NCBI RefSeq assembly: GCF_035046485.1
Contig: NC_085138.1
Span: forward strand, 94,591,766 to 94,655,765
Source of the DNA: Aedes albopictus
Taxonomy: Eukaryota > Arthropoda > Insecta > Diptera > Culicidae
Direction: 5' to 3'
Length of the DNA stretch: 64,000 nucleotides
The notes under the pieces are model-generated. The model saw only the letters and a program-made list of their open reading frames with translations. It had not been told where the DNA came from and did no database searches. How positions within the stretch are numbered: the first letter of the stretch is position 1; each line of letters opens with the position of its first letter. The position numbers and the translations under genes were made by a program. This document shows positions 32,501-45,360 of the stretch, one piece after another.

Positions 32501-35500
32501 TTGTAGACATTTAAAATCCTGTGAAGACTTTTGAATGACAGATAAAAAAAGTATACGTCAAATCAGTGAACATCTGTGAACACGTGTTTTCGTCCATTTG
32601 TGTTGGAATTCCAGAATCCACAATCAAGAGTAGGTTTGGTCTTTGAATCGAGAGGTAAACGACAAATCCCCACAATTCCAAGTCTATTCATCTCATACCT
32701 CTATGATTGACATTCTAATGCCCCCAGAACGGAAAGCGCAGAGAACAATCCCACAAATGAACAAAACAGCGCATAATTCATCTATTCATAACTGCGCATG
32801 AATCGAGAGCGGAGTGCGATGAAAACAATCATAAATAACTCCGCCGGCTTTCATCCTTTCTTTTCTCGGATTCTTTTGCTCCGTTCAAGTGTCGCACTTG
32901 AACTCCTCTCCGCACCGACGGACGATCACCTCCAGCGATCGTTTCTAGAGCATCACCCTCACCTATCCTTCCTTGTCATCCCACATTCCCGCAGCCTCCT
33001 TGGATCCACAACTGCGCCCGAAGAACTACGTCATCGCGGCGCAGTTATTGTCCTCCACCACAGCCGATCCGCATTTGAATATCGGACGAAGTTGTTGTCG
33101 TTTCTCCGTAGTACCTGGTAGATACAACTCTCGACATCTCATTTGTTCCAGCACCTCGTTTCGCGCGCGGTTATGGACCTCTCCGCGCTAGAGAGTCCAA
33201 AGCGATAAATTATTTATTTTCAGAATGGGTCGCGCCGCAAATGGCGCAAGTGAGACAGCGAGAGAGAAAGAACCCCAAAGAGGGAGGCCCGTCTATTGAA
33301 CTTGAATATTGCTGGTCGAACTTGAAACAATCCCCGACCAGCGTTCGTCCGGTTGTCTGTCCGTCTGTCTGTGGGTACTTCGGCGAGGGTGATGGAGGAA
33401 GCGCGCTAGAGCAGAGACACGACTTCCTAACGGGGATTTCTCTCACCGCGGCGCACAGCGTGAGGTACGAGCGCGCGGCTCTTGTAACTGTAAATATGTA
33501 AATCGGCGGCGACGGCGCTGCCCTGCAGAGCACCGCGATGACACACACAATTGTAGTGCTCTCGATTCGTCGTTGCACGGCCGCCTACGTTGACACCTTT
33601 TCGCGACGGGCCATCGATAGCGTAAACTGTTACTCAATGGTTTATTAAGCGCTTCGTAAACAGGTCGTTCAACTCTCTCTCGCTCGTCGGTTCGGATTCT
33701 TCCGCTGTCCGGTCGATCTTCGTGGCAGATCTTCTTGCGCTCGCGCGGAAGCTGTCCATTTCTTATTCATTCCCTCTATAGTTACTCAGTTATTTATTTT
33801 TATTTATTTATGGATATGATAATGTGCGCCCTGTTCCCGGCGGCTACCGAGAATCGAGTGTCGCTGGATTCGGGGTCACAATCGAACGGTTCAGTGTGTT
33901 ATTTTTGGTACTACCACGTTCTTCTTCGTCTGCTTTGTTCTGCCGTTGCAGGAATCTAAAATTGCTGATGCTGATAAATTTCAATAACGGATTTTCCCTG
34001 GTTTAATTGTTTACTTTGTTCTTCACCAGTGTGGTGTGAAGCGCCGCTGCGCGCGGCCCGCCACCGAGGTTGGTGGCCATCGGTCATTGTTTCCCAACAA
34101 TTGAGCCGTTTAGCATGTATACGTGAAATCTCGGCCTGCTCTGATCCTCTTGGGCCGAGCCGAGAGGGACGTTGAACCACCACTCGGCATACCTAATTAC
34201 ATACATGCCGCTGCTGGGCTACCCGACACTGGACCGGAGGACCCGGACACAGACAGCATGGGAAGAGAAGAAATATTGATTCTTACCCGCTGATTGCTCA
34301 CACGCAGATTCGAACTACCTGATCGGATCGCGCGCCGCCGTCATTAATCATTTAATCGACCTGCGCCGACTTCAACTCCAGCCAGGATGGTTGATAAGCC
34401 CTGAGCACACACGCCCGGTCGGGGTCAATCGAAGCAACCCGCGCGGACGGCATTTGTCTTCGTTTGGAATGCGCAGGGGACCTATCGCATCGCTTGGCAA
34501 CGATCCAGCCGTCAGTGGCGCTACGCTTTGGGGACCCTTCTTCAAACGGAAAGCTGTTTCTTCAGGCAATCGATCGTTGTTGATGGTGACCCAAACCACC
34601 GCGCACCGCATTAGGCTTTTATTAGTTCACACGCCGCAAATGGGCTGCGAAACGAAAAATAATCGACGATTTTACGATTGGTCGGCCCGCTGGGCTGGGA
34701 CGAGGGATCAAGAGCAATTTTGCGGCGATTGTGGCGAGTTTTCGGCGCGTTTTTTACGAGTTTTAAAACAGAGAGTGGCGGCAATTCGTTCGGGCATCTG
34801 GTTTTGATCCTCAGTGTCGCCGTCCGTGGGAAAACGGCCCAAATTTCTGGACCGCAAACTGGTTGGATGGGTTTTTGTGATGAATGTTATCGCCGATGAA
34901 ATTTATGTCTTCGATGAATGCTCCAAGGAACTGCGCGCTGATAGTGGAGTTCGTCGTCTGGTTTGAGGTTGGTGCTCGGATTCTAACAAGTCAAAATAAG
35001 ACGTCAATCGAATGCTCTAGAGATGCTGGGCCCATAACTTCGCTGAGTTCTTCAATCCTTGTGCAGACGATCTAGTCTAGACCTAAGCAATCACTCCGCA
35101 AAGAAACCACAACTAGCAAATAAATTACGGGATAATCCAGCAAAGCTGGACATCATCCCGTCCCGACACCATGACTAACTGCCGCCGATCGAACAATTGA
35201 TCTTCCCGTTAGCGGCGGCGAAGGCAAAGCGCAGTGAACCACGGCGCAGCATCGTCCACCGATTCTCCAATTAGACTACCAATTGTAATTTCGCCCATGG
35301 ATCGAGTCGAGCTCACCAACGACCGCAAAAGCTCACCGCTCATTAACCGCCACCCGATCATCCACCGACCACATGAACCGGTCGTGGTCGGCCCTTCCGT
35401 CTGTGTAGCTAAACATTGTTGCACTGACTCACTGTGCAGCGAAACATGCGCCGGTCACCGAACGAACGAACGAACGAACCGTTCCGCGTTTACCGCGGTC

Positions 35501-36960
35501 ATTCTAGCGCTGATCCCATACGTACTACACATACTACCGTGTACAGTGTAGGGGTACACTTTTGACACACTTCATCCTCCAACCGGGGTAATCCGAGGGG
35601 AGATGTAACCTGGGTAAAGCGAGCCACAACTTGAAATAGGATGGGTCGCGCACTGATCACCCACGTGTTACGGGCGCATTTTACGCTACTGCTCTCGCGC
35701 AACCTAGTAGGCATAGGAGATCGTCGCGCTCTCAGTCTCTTTCCAGTTCCCTTTCTCCATACATGCGCTAGCGGTGATGTCGTCGCTCGTCGCGATCGCT
35801 ACTCACGGAGTCACCGTGGTCGCCACCGCGCCGTGATGATGCAGCAGCATCCCGTTATGTCCCAAAATGTCAGTCAGCAGAAGCAGCACCATTGGCGATC
35901 GCAATCGCTCGTTTTGCTGAGCTGACCAAAGACCGACGATCGACGATCGACGACGTCAACGTGCGGTGTCGTGCGGAGAGTGGAATGCGACAGAGAGGTC
36001 AGAATGGGACGCGGGATCGGCTGGAAGCACCGTTAAAAACGTGACAAAAACCGGCGAGAAAGCGCATTTATCGAGCGAACGAAGACCATGACGACATTGG
36101 TTTGGTCAGTTTGGTCGGTCTGATGCTGATGGGGCCAATATTGGGCCCGCTTTGTGCTGTCCGTCGTCCGAATGGATGACTAGACTGTCTGTGACACTGT
36201 GACGATATCGCGAAAGGCAGATGTATCCAAAAAGGCCTTTTAATTACTGCACTGTTTGGTTCCGATTGCGTACGATCGTTTTATGGTGATCGCGTCATGA
36301 TGATTTTCCCTTGAGTGACAGTTTATCCCAATCAGGATCCAGTAATCGTTTAGTAGTGGACGAGGTCAACCCTATCAACCTCCGAGACCTGACGAATGCT
36401 GACTGTCTACCATGGCAAGGAAGACCTGAGGATTAGTGAGCAGCGGGAAAAGGAAGGAATGATCCATCAGGATGGAGCGATCGGAGGAACAGCGCGAGCA
36501 GGACAGGCAACGAAAGTGAAGAAGTGCTGAAGAGAAAACATGGTGTCAAAGCGTAGCAAAAAAGAAGAAGAACAACGTTCGAAGGAGATGCGATCGCTCA
36601 ACCGACTAAAGGTTTCCGAGCAAGAGTTCCGAGGAGTTAGGAAAACAATGCATCTGCAAAGCAACAGAAATGTCTTACTAAAGAACAGCAGTTGATCGAT
36701 CTTGTAGGTTCTGCATCATCAATGATTGGCTAGATGCCTTACAAGCGGCCTCTAACTCACCATCCTGATGACAGTCAGCGACATAGCCTACGGATCTCTT
36801 GTTTTCTATGTTGTAATTCACCAGAAGATTTGAACTGGTATCTCAAGATGAATAGATGATCGACAATACCTTTCGTATGGTCGCCAGACGACATCACTGA
36901 ACCCCAGAAATATCAGTGCTCCGCAGATATTGCGTAAGAGCTAGGAAAAGCACTCATAGA
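32501..36960. other. intergenic, no gene seen
   Basis: The section 33000-36000 is CpG-rich and yields many overlapping frames without domains, including a 138-codon frame at 34391-34807. A short CGAA tetranucleotide array lies at 35457-35478. No exon with acceptor and donor could be defended. CpG content could mark an unseen promoter. Confidence 0.4.
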
Positions 36961-38200
36961 GCTCGCACGGATGGGGGTAGAATGGAGCGCTAAACGCTAC
37001 AAGGCGCTAAAACTGACATTTGACAAGAAGATTGAAGCGCGCTAGCGGACGTTCTTCAGTCATCACTGCCAATCAGCCAACACGAACTTCCGGGGTGAAG
37101 CCTACAGGATAGTCATGATCAAGGATGAAGCTCGTATCAGCACTCCCGAGATATAGTGCAGAAGAACGTGGAGGCATTGTTCCCGCAAAACCTGGTTACG
37201 GCCAGTTTGTCCTGGTGACAAACGAGAAACCAATCGCACTAGGGAAGTCACTCAAGGTAAACAAGACAACGGATCCAGATGGTATTCCGACCGTTGCCAT
37301 TAAGGTTGAAGGATTCGTCATTGACATAATCTTCATCAGAGAAAAATTCGAAAGAATTTTTCTCGTTCAAAACTGACATTTTCGCAGCGAAAATATGTTC
37401 ACTGTATTGCGGGTGGAGAATGTAGTACAGTGAATACATTTTCAATGCAAACATTTCAGTTTTGAGCGAGAAAACTGCTTTCGAATTTTCAATGATGACG
37501 ATTATGTCAATGACGAATCCTTCAACCTTAAGAAGGGCACCGAGGCTCGCCCTGACATGTTCAGAAAGACTATGGAGGTGAATCTCGGGAGAGTTAGAAA
37601 AGACAAAGTTTGGTTCTACTGCTCAAGTTCGTCGGCGGACAGCTAGACACCACCAGGAAGCTGTTGGAGCGGTTTACTGCATCGAGGCTGACGGTCTATA
37701 CCAAGCGGCTAGATGACTTCGAGCTCTCGGATAACTGCTGGAAACTACGATCGACGGTGAATGCTATCCACCGTTCTGCTATCCAGAGCGCTTCAAAAGA
37801 AGTGAAGGAGAATCCGCTACTGTACTGAACAGCGCGTTCAACAGTGTCAGCTGTGCCGCCATCTAGAGCACCTTGCATCACCTAAAAGTCCCAGAAAGCC
37901 TTTACCGGATCCTAGAGAGCTACTTCCATAACTGGGTGCTCCTTTACGACACCAGAGAAGAAGAGTTGAGTCACAACATCATCGCAGGGGTCAATCCTGG
38001 GCCCACAAGGCACCCCTGGAACCCGAACGAGTGCACGATCATCTCCAAGTGATCACTTACACAGCTGGGTGTCATAATCGATGACTAGCTGAACCTCGAT
38101 AGCCACGTGGAATACGCCTGCAAAGGGTCAAGTATGGCGTTGTCGAAGATTATGTCAAACAGATCGGTAATAGGCTCGAGCAAACGTAAGTTCTAGCAGT
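36961..38200 (+). pseudogene. R1/LOA-like LINE reverse-transcriptase fragment
   Basis: Pieces in several frames line up in order with the reverse transcriptase of R1/LOA/Jockey-type LINEs: FRGEAYRIVMIKDEAR (about 37087-37135), KSLKVNKTTDPDGIPTVAIK (about 37245-37303), then after a MITE KKGTEARPDMFRKTM. Next are KLLERFTASRLTVYT (about 37655-37700), a LSDNCW...STVNAIHRSAI segment and an AFTGS/ESYFHNW-like patch. After these come a VNPGPTRHPWNPNE segment and LGVIIDD near 38070. The part that should hold FADD is missing and many stops occur. The element is dead. Confidence 0.75.
37304..37527. mobile_element. TTAA-flanked MITE, copy 1, inside the LINE fragment
   Basis: Perfect inverted ends beginning GGTTGAAGGATTCGTCATTG are flanked by TTAA (37300-37303 and 37528-37531). 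Removing the element and one TTAA restores the reading ATT AAG AAG GGC, keeping the reverse-transcriptase frame from VAIK to KGTEARPDMF. TTAA duplication points to a piggyBac-like or Kolobok-like mobiliser. The core is itself palindromic (GAAAATATGTTCACTGTA facing TACAGTGAATACATTTTC). Confidence 0.9.
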
Positions 38201-38210
38201 CATGATGCCC

Positions 38211-38782
38211 ATGGACTTATCCACCGATGAACAGAATTCATTCCGTTCGAAAATTTAGAAACTAAACCCGAGCAGGAATGAATAACTGACACATAACTGG
38301 AGCATACCAAAGTCAGGTATCATACCAAAACCAGGTATTGGTCGGTTGTCCAGGTATTGAAAATAACTTATTTTGGTATTTTGTAGGTATTGATAGAATA
38401 CCTCAACGAGTTATTATTTTGGTTTTGAGGACTGATTGAGGTATTATTCAATTATAGAAAAATCATTATTTGTATGGAAAAATCACCGATTATTATTTAG
38501 GTATTACCATACCTGAAGTCATTATTCGCGTGTTATGCACAGGAAACACATCAGTTATTATTTTAGGTATTTTACCTCTTATGCAGGGCTTCCTAATACC
38601 TCATTCAGGTTGTAGGTATTCGGTTTTCCATACCTGAGTTTGTTATGCTTCAGCTATTTTCTCCTGCTCGGGAAGTGGGGCCATTTCCATTCAGAATCGT
38701 CCAATTCTGATTGGAAACGTTCCCGCTTTAGTGTCAAAATTCTCGAACCGAGTGTATTCAGTTCATCGATCGATAAGTCCAT
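38211..38782. mobile_element. ATGGACTTATCC foldback, copy 1, split by a nested element
   Basis: The left end ATGGACTTATCCACCGATGA and right end TCGATCGATAAGTCCAT are inverse. The middle is interrupted by 38267-38672. The right part has GTGTCAAAATTCTCGAACCG and an inner CAGAATCGTCCAATTCTGAT palindrome. The terminal AT at 38781-38782 is shared with the next copy. Confidence 0.75.
38267..38672. mobile_element. CCCGAGCAGGA-ended element rich in GGTATT
   Basis: Ends CCCGAGCAGGA and TCCTGCTCGGG bound 406 bases that repeat (A)GGTATT/AATACC about a dozen times in both orientations. Such subterminal motif arrays often serve as transposase binding sites. No coding frame. Confidence 0.75.
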
Positions 38783-38967
38783 GGACTTATCCACCGACGA
38801 ATTGAATTCATCCCGGTCCGAGAATTTTGACACTAGAGCGGAGCCGCTTCCAATCAGAATTGAACGATTTCCAATCAGAATTGAACAACTCTGATTGGGA
38901 ATGGCCTCGCTCTAGTGTCAAAATTCTCAAACCGCGATGAATTCAGTTCATCGGTGGATAAGTCCAT
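38781..38967. mobile_element. ATGGACTTATCC foldback, copy 2 (complete)
   Basis: ATGGACTTATCCACCGACGA faces TCATCGGTGGATAAGTCCAT. Inside, GAGAATTTTGACACTAGAGC faces GCTCTAGTGTCAAAATTCTC. It is 187 bases, back-to-back with copy 1. Related copies lie at 55814-55950 and 56166-56298. Confidence 0.85.
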
Positions 38968-39709
38968 AGTGCTAGTTGTAAAACGGTAAACAGTTCAAGT
39001 ATGACATTTGAGGTCGATGTTGACGTGTTCGCTTTTTTCTCTCACTGGTGTTTCATCTCAAATGACGGGCAACATGTGTCTGTAGAGCCACAACATCCCA
39101 CATACCAGTACCCCCGCCGAGACGGAACATCGAGGTTAGACCCCTCGTCGGTTTCCTATCTCGCCGAAATTGAAGGGCGGAAGAATTTGGGAAAATGTGC
39201 CCCAGCCGAAATTTACATGCACACTACGAAAAACACGTGTAAAATTGTGTCATTTTACGCCGACATATTACAGCGAGCAAAATGACACGAAATTAGGTGC
39301 GAACTTATTTTTACAAGAGTAAGATGACCACGTATCGAAACATAACCTCAAAAAATTTCCAGTCAATTTCATTACCCCAGTTACTTTCGGTAAACAATTG
39401 ATGATGAAAAACAAAAGATATAGTTTTTTAGCTATTTATTCATTAGTTATTCCTCATAGATATCAGAACGCTTCCAGATCACACTAACATTAAGTTTTCA
39501 ACATTAAAACAAATACCATCCATCGAGAAGTTCTTCTTTTCGGCATCGGTTCGTTGAATCGTGAAACAGTTTTCTGCTGCTGACGCTTGCTCTGCCGGGT
39601 CCAACAAACGCTGCCATTGGTTTTTCACACAAAATAAACTACATTAACACTGATAATAGATCAAATTTGTTTAATATTTGCAAAAAAGTTGATTTATTTC
39701 GATTACGTC
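38968..39709. other. intergenic up to the assembly gap
   Basis: No gene or repeat boundary is recognised; a 94-codon ATG-led frame at 39001-39285 has no domain. Confidence 0.35.
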
Positions 39710-40209
39710 NNNNNNNNNNNNNNNNNNNNNNNNNNNNNNNNNNNNNNNNNNNNNNNNNNNNNNNNNNNNNNNNNNNNNNNNNNNNNNNNNNNNNNNNNNN
39801 NNNNNNNNNNNNNNNNNNNNNNNNNNNNNNNNNNNNNNNNNNNNNNNNNNNNNNNNNNNNNNNNNNNNNNNNNNNNNNNNNNNNNNNNNNNNNNNNNNNN
39901 NNNNNNNNNNNNNNNNNNNNNNNNNNNNNNNNNNNNNNNNNNNNNNNNNNNNNNNNNNNNNNNNNNNNNNNNNNNNNNNNNNNNNNNNNNNNNNNNNNNN
40001 NNNNNNNNNNNNNNNNNNNNNNNNNNNNNNNNNNNNNNNNNNNNNNNNNNNNNNNNNNNNNNNNNNNNNNNNNNNNNNNNNNNNNNNNNNNNNNNNNNNN
40101 NNNNNNNNNNNNNNNNNNNNNNNNNNNNNNNNNNNNNNNNNNNNNNNNNNNNNNNNNNNNNNNNNNNNNNNNNNNNNNNNNNNNNNNNNNNNNNNNNNNN
40201 NNNNNNNNN
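39710..40209. other. assembly gap, 500 N
   Basis: Exactly 500 N, the usual arbitrary size of a scaffold gap. Open frames that span it are artefacts. Confidence 1.
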
Positions 40210-40549
40210 AGGCCGCACGATGAAAACGACAGAACACGATCTCCGGAGATTCGCTTGGAAGTGATGGGAAAATCAAATCGGAGCTTTAAATTCCAACAAT
40301 CGCCAGCTAACACCACAGATGAGCAATCGAAAGTATGTGGATTCGGGACATGGCACGGCCTGGCCAGACAGATTCTGCCCCTTACGTTGAACAGCCAAAA
40401 GCATAAAACAAGTTAATGCTCACATCCGGTGAGTAGCATCTTTTTTCTTGGCCCAGAAAAGGGCATAGTTGCTTAGTCATACGTAGCTGTTTTGGTTTTC
40501 GTAGTTCATAAGCTATCGTTTAACGCCTTAACGGTACAATGATAACAGT

Positions 40550-40971
40550 TACCGTCTACCCCCGTTGGTTTGACCGCATCTAATCTGAACACTTTTTAGT
40601 TTGAAACCCTCTAATCTGCACATCGTTCAAATTAAAAATGGTTCAAACGTCATTTTGCTGATGGAACAAGGTGAAACGGAACGCAGAATCAAAACAAAAT
40701 GTCAAATAAGGCTGCCAGCAGTGTGTTTTTTCGTCGCCCACAGGGTTGATAGTAGTTCAAACTAAAAATGAACCTAGTTGGTTTGCATTAGAGTGACTGG
40801 AAGGGAGTGGCGTCATTATCCAATTTTGACAGGCCTCCTGCTCGTTTGGAACGGGAATTTGTATGAGTTTAATAGATGATCGCTCTTCCAATTTTGACAT
40901 TGACGCCACTCTCCCTTCCAGTCACTCTAGTTTGCATGAGGTGTTGTGCAAACCAACGGGGATAGACGGTA
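40550..40971 (+). mobile_element. TACCGTCTACC-ended MITE, copy 2, interrupted
   Basis: It matches 16006-16278 at both sides of an insert: TACCGTCTACCCCCGTTGG at the left, GGGGATAGACGGTA at the right. The terminal repeats are better conserved here than in copy 1. Confidence 0.85.
40789..40929. mobile_element. 141-bp hAT-type MITE with 8-bp TSD
   Basis: TAGAGTGACTGGAAGGGAGT at the left faces CTCCCTTCCAGTCACTCTA at the right, nearly perfect over 27 bases. GTTTGCAT flanks both ends (40781-40788 and 40930-40937), and the uninterrupted relative at 16006-16278 has one GTTTGCAT. The core phrase TTTTGACAGGCCTCCTGCTC recurs in diverged form near 42387, 45255 (inverted) and 46047. Confidence 0.92.
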
Positions 40972-43640
40972 CCCTCTGCAAATTTGTTATAATGCAACAA
41001 AGTTGCGACTACACTGGAATTTCTTTTTGTGCATCAGGGTAAAAGGAAACATGACTTCTTGAAGAATCGTAAAAATTAAAACATTTGGGAGGAAGCAAAG
41101 GTGGCAACGCTTCCTATACGACCGGATATTGCTACCGTAAAACCTCACTAACTAGATAATGATTGCTGTAGAATTACCGAGGTAAGCTATTCATTCGACA
41201 AACTGGTCACCCTACCCCACCTTGTTCATTGCAATTTGACAACTATATGTTTGTTTTTGTTTTGATTGTCGAATTTATGATTGAACAAAATTCCAACAAA
41301 TATTGTGTTGGTGCGAGATAAAAAGCTTGTTGTTTGCACAATTGTTGGCTTCCAGAGTTCATTCCGGTTGATCTCCGTTCGGTTCGGTATCGGGGAGCTC
41401 CAAATCTGAACGCATCGTTTCTCATTTATAGTGCACATCGCTATGACAATAAATGACATCAGATTGTGATTATTTTTCAATTCAACAAATGTCGTATTGG
41501 TACGAATTAAAAAGTGTCGTATTGAAAAGTGTCGAATAAGCGGGGTGAGACAGTATCAACATTATTGTGGGGTGACAAGTAGAGAAAATTTGTATGAGCC
41601 TTTTCATTTGACATCTAAAATCAGCTGATTTTGATGGGCCTTTGACAGTTCTCCTATGAAAATGACAGTTCAGCGTTTGCGCCTTTGTTCGGCAGTGGTA
41701 AACAGTGGTATATATGGACCTGTCAACTGAAAAGGCCTATTGTAAGTGGAAAAACGATGGGAATGTGACAGTTTTGAATTATCTGTCAAAGTTCTTTAAG
41801 GCTTTTTACGGCGTCATCAGCATCAGTATATGACGCTCGAATTTTCAAAGTGATAATTCTCAGCCACGAAAGCGAATACTAGTATGAAAACGTATCATCC
41901 TATATGCTCACTCGCAGTGATTGCGATGATACTTTTTAAGTGGCGTTGCTGGAGAATTGCCAATTTTTTATCACTTCAAAAACGCGAGGCAAATAATCAT
42001 TGAAAAGCAAAAAGTCGATGATTCCTATGAAAGCTCAATGATGCATTATGACACTGTAACCAAAGGTAAACTTTTGTTTTATCTCCGTACAGTAGACGTT
42101 CGATAAGAGCAATATGTTTAAGATTCACTTACCGAATGTCGTTCGATACGATGTCGCAACGCACTTCGTCTAGCAACTATGCTGGCAGTTGCTGTGAGTA
42201 ATTATCAACTCATCCTTTGGGCGGATAGCGAACCAATGACAGCAAAATTGATTCTTTGTTCCGTTTCACCCCGTTCCATGATTGCATTAACGTTTGTATT
42301 AAAATTTAAAATGTCTCGAGTAACGAGTCTGAATGGCCTGGATATAACACTTAAGCCTCGAGTACACCAAAGTGACGACACCTTGTCGATTTGACAGGTC
42401 TCCTGCTCGATTGGAGCTGTGGAGATGGCAGCAAATCGACTGGTTGATGTTAGTTTTAAAATGTATGCAGATTGGTGAAGGTCAAATTGAAAAGAGTTCA
42501 AATTAGAAGCGGGTGAACCTCAGGAATACACGGTAACGCTAATTCCGACGAAACACCGATCGGAACCGTATAACTACTAAATATATAGATTCCATCAGTC
42601 ATGAGTTCGCTCCTCCAGCGATGATGACATTGCGCTGCGCAAAGTATGCTTTGATGGCGCTCAACGGTTGTTGTTACGGCAACGACAATTCCTTTGAGAC
42701 AGTGCGTTTCGGTTTTTTTTCACCGCCTTCTTGTTGGATTGTCTCAACTAAACGCGGCGAGGCAAACCTGACGGTGTTGCTAATAATTTCCCTTTGTTTC
42801 ACTAAATAAAAGGCAGGTTAGGCTCCGCCGCGGCAAATACTTAAAATATCAACCACAACCGTCAGCGCCTACTACGACTGACAAATAACAATCGACGCGC
42901 CAGCAAGCAAAGCTTTTCGGTTTCGAAATCGGCAATCCTCCGGATCGCGGCATGGAATGCTTGCTCGCGTTGCTGGTTGTTTTAATTATACTAAATATGT
43001 CATTGAAATTAATTGACTGATATATATTTTGTTCCGCGCTTTCTTCTCCGCTTTGAACGTCGTTTGCGACATGTGCCGCAACATACTTAAAATTGGAGCC
43101 GTCTGGAAAACAGACAGGCCTTAGCAAGGGGATGGACACAAAGTTCAACTCAACTGAATATTCTGTAAACAAAAGTCTACCAGTCAAGTTAAAGCACACG
43201 CAGAAGCGAACTGGAGACTGATGTTTGACACTCATCTATGTCACATCTGTCTAAAGAGCAATTTGTCGACATTTCAAAAAAAGGAAATTACTGTCACACC
43301 CCTTGAGTCCCTGTACGAGTGTTTGTCAAAAATCGTCAGTGATTGTCCTTGACAGACGAAGCCGAACGCGACACGAACGCCGCGACGGCGGCTTGTTATT
43401 TGACCAGGGTTCGTAATTTTCTTTTCAGCGATACGAAATATGGCTATTCTCACGGCGGCGGGAGAGCTTATTTTCACTATTTTGCTTGAGGAACACTTTT
43501 CCCCTCCAGCACTTCTTTCAAGGGTAGCGATTCATGATAACTGAAAATCGCTTCAGCCTGCAGATAATTTCTTTTCGTTCTGTTAAATTTTCTCTCACTC
43601 AATTTTCACGAAAATCTTTCCAAAGCAGATTAACAAAAAT
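40972..43640. other. intergenic with repeat fragments
   Basis: A left end of the ACAGTAGACG family lies at 42089-42107 (ACAGTAGACGTTCGATAAG). A fragment of the TTGACAGG-TCTCCTGCTCG element lies near 42387-42415. No exon could be supported; short frames at 41226-41480 and 42849-43235 have no domain. Confidence 0.4.
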
Positions 43641-43725
43641 TGTGCCCGCGACGGGATTCGAACCTGGAACATTACTAAAAACATACGCGACCCGCGCACT
43701 CTATCCACACCACCACGCCAACCAC
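43641..43725 (-). repeat. tRNA-derived SINE head or tRNA pseudogene
   Basis: On the minus strand an A-box-like TGGTGTGGATAGAGTGC (43712-43696) is followed by a perfect B box GGTTCGAATCC (43664-43654). The T stem around the B box pairs poorly and the anticodon arm is disrupted, so it is not a functional tRNA gene. Flanking GAAAATT-rich sequence may be the SINE body. Confidence 0.6.
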
Positions 43726-45360
43726 ACAGAGGGTGAAGAAAATATACTGCATAAAACCAATCATCGTCGGCGTCATATGAGTCAAGGAAAGACAACATAA
43801 TCGGCCGACAAAGGGCAAACGAAATTCTCGCACCTTTGGGAGTGAGTGAAAAAATGTTTTCGCTCTGCTCTTTGTGCGGGAGATTTCTCAAGCCAGATTT
43901 TCGCTGAAAATTGGTGTGAGGGAGAATTCTATTTTCGTGAGAATGAGCGAAAATTCCGACCGCTGTATTTGACGTATAGTGGTTGCGTGCATGCGTGCGT
44001 AATATGGCGGTGGCGGCGCATCGTATCCGTACTCGACTCACATGGGGCATTTTTAATCGGCTATTTACCCACTCTAACGGAAGCATTCCATCTTGGAGTC
44101 GAACTCGCTTAACCAGGCAACAACGAATCCAAACCCCCCGAAGGGTACGAAACGATCATCCCGCGACCTATTATCGTGTCCCGAGTGATTTTGGGCGGCT
44201 TTTACCCCGAGGGGTAACTCCACTTCGCCACTGACGGACGGACGGACGATGGGCCAAGCGATCGGCGCAGAAGAAGTGTCCGTCGTCTCCACCGCGCCGC
44301 AGAGAGCCAAGCAAAATTAAGCCAATCTGCCGTCATCACCATTAGGCAGGCGCAGTTCCGAAAATTGGCTGCCCCTTTCAAGTTCACGGTATAATTTGAT
44401 GCCGTCGTGGTCGTCGTCTGGTCGCGCCCCCCTTCCGAGAGTCGGCCGCCGACACCGTGGCGGTTCCATGCGCGATCGCGCGCCGGTGGGTCTCTCTCTG
44501 TCTGTAATTCGCCATTTGATACGCCCGAGACGTGCCGTTGAAGCGCCCCTCGGTTGTCAAAAAAAAAAAACGTCGGTTGAGTTGAGTGAGCAAAGCGAGT
44601 GACAGCTCGCGAAACAAGTCCTCGCGCGCGGACCCTGGGCCTGGCCGCCATTGTCGCGTCGTCTCATACTCGGATATGGTGGCTTGCGTGTCGGGTAGCA
44701 ATTTGCCGCTTGGCTGGTCCCGAATTTTTCCCTTTTTCGATTTCTCGCGCGTTGTGTTTAGGGGGTCACTCCAGGAGGGCTCCCGAATCGGTGGGATTCT
44801 TCGGTGTGGTGTGGCGTGGCATGGCGATGGCAGTGTTGGCTTGTTGGCGACGATGGACGCAACGCCCAAAATCCAGCCTCGGGAATGGGCGAAACTCAAA
44901 TTTAATTATTGTCTGAATTTGAATAATTGTCGATGGTTAATGACTCTTCCGAAGAGGTTAGGTGTGCGCGGATGATGTTGCACAGCTATTATTTTTCGAA
45001 ATGTAATTATAGATGATAAAGAGTGAACGATTCACTAAATGAGAGGTGAGTCCAAGTCTTCAAATTAACTCGAGTGAACCTATAAAAATGTGCAAAGCCG
45101 TAGGATAATAAAACATATTCTCGCTGTATTCTCTGACAAAATGATTGTTCGAAACCAGCAGATAGATATGATTTTGCATAACGTATATGACGCTTTGAAA
45201 ATAGTGTTATTTTCGCAAATAGTGTTATTTTTTTTGGGAAAACTAGTGTCACTCCCCTCAGGTTCCAATCAAGCAGGAGACCTACCAAATCAACAAGGAT
45301 ACGGTACCTTGGTTTAAATTGTTACATATTTTTCCAGGCAAGCAAGTCAAGACAAAAATC
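43726..45360. other. intergenic, CpG-rich section, no gene seen
   Basis: The part 44000-44900 is CpG-rich and has several overlapping long frames, none with a domain. A diverged TCCAATCAAGCAGGAGACCT phrase (about 45265) is an inverted fragment of the hAT-type MITE core. Confidence 0.4.

Noticed and set aside
39639..40416. Long frames of 171-249 codons on both strands
   Set aside because: They run through the 500-N gap and are artefacts.
43641..43725. Functional tRNA gene
   Set aside because: The B box is perfect but the T stem pairs poorly and no proper anticodon arm or acceptor stem forms, so it is called a tRNA-derived SINE or pseudogene.
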